The notes below the pieces were generated by a model. It was not told where the DNA came from. It searched no databases and saw nothing but the letters and a program-made list of their open reading frames with translations. Shown here piece after piece: positions 63,984 to 64,000 of a stretch of DNA of 64,000 bases. Position 1 is the stretch's first letter, and the number at the start of each line of letters is the position of its first letter. The DNA lies in assembly GCF_007096885.1 (NCBI RefSeq), contig NZ_VJNO01000013.1, positions 113,170 to 177,169 of the forward strand, given 5' to 3'. The stretch comes from Streptomyces sp. 130 (GTDB lineage Bacteria; Actinomycetota; Actinomycetes; Streptomycetales; Streptomycetaceae). The position numbers and the translations under genes were made by a program.

Positions 63984-64000
63984 GTCCCGCCGGTCCTCGG

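Overview
The window comes from a high-GC actinomycete, almost certainly a Streptomyces. The codon third positions are overwhelmingly G or C. It carries a complete spore-pigment type II polyketide cluster of the whiE type, a geosmin synthase, an NsdA-like regulator of development, and several protein families found almost only in Streptomyces (DUF6325, DUF6479, DUF6381, DUF6221, the DUF574 methyltransferases). No rRNA, tRNA, CRISPR array, insertion sequence, integrase or phage gene is visible; it reads as ordinary chromosome.

Layout. 1-1.3 kb: 5' part of the methylmalonyl-CoA mutase small subunit, cut by the window edge. 1.5-7.6 kb: small housekeeping or unknown genes (DUF6325, SHOCT, Tyr phosphatase, a coupled pair of alpha-helical proteins, DUF1992, GNAT, VOC, DUF6479). 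7.7-11.4 kb: a three-gene molybdenum hydroxylase operon (2Fe-2S, FAD/4Fe-4S and Mo subunits). 11.5-16 kb: an orphan ATPase, succinate-semialdehyde dehydrogenase and phosphoketolase. 16-24.8 kb: baeRF protein, secreted endonuclease, RlmG-type methyltransferase, MpaB-type oxygenase overlapping a Ser/Thr kinase with TPR repeats, and a Tat-exported serine hydrolase. 25-28.7 kb: an acyl-CoA synthetase, a DUF574 methyltransferase and phenylacetate-CoA ligase.

28.9-43.1 kb is the developmental core. A tandem alpha/beta-hydrolase fusion converges on the divergent pigment hydroxylase (whiE ORFVIII equivalent). The ORFI-VII equivalents follow: SchA/CurD-like, cupin, KS-alpha, KS-beta, ACP, aromatase, TcmI cyclase. 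Converging on these is an apparent operon of a secreted beta-helix protein and an O-methyltransferase. Two small genes separate this block from geosmin synthase, so spore colour and spore odour genes lie within about 13 kb. 43.4-49.2 kb: a secreted amidase with a DasR-like box upstream, an APH-fold kinase divergent from nsdA, and a PAS-PP2C phosphatase. 49.6-64 kb: DNA repair genes (photolyase, UdgB), membrane and lipoprotein genes, small redox enzymes, a GlxA-type regulator with an isochorismatase-like hydrolase, DUF488, an ECF41 sigma factor and a GAF-PP2C phosphatase.

Regulatory structure is unusually readable. At least six intergenic regions at gene ends hold perfect or near-perfect 13-19 bp hairpins. 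Several divergent promoters hold clean palindromes that look like operators, and several genes look leaderless. Two stretches look like sequence errors or genuine lesions: a compensated double frameshift in a small gene coupled to udgB (about 59.55-59.65 kb) and an 80-base G-rich tract near the right edge. I saw no wholly novel system that I can prove. The best leads are the pigment, beta-helix and geosmin neighbourhood and the predicted operators.
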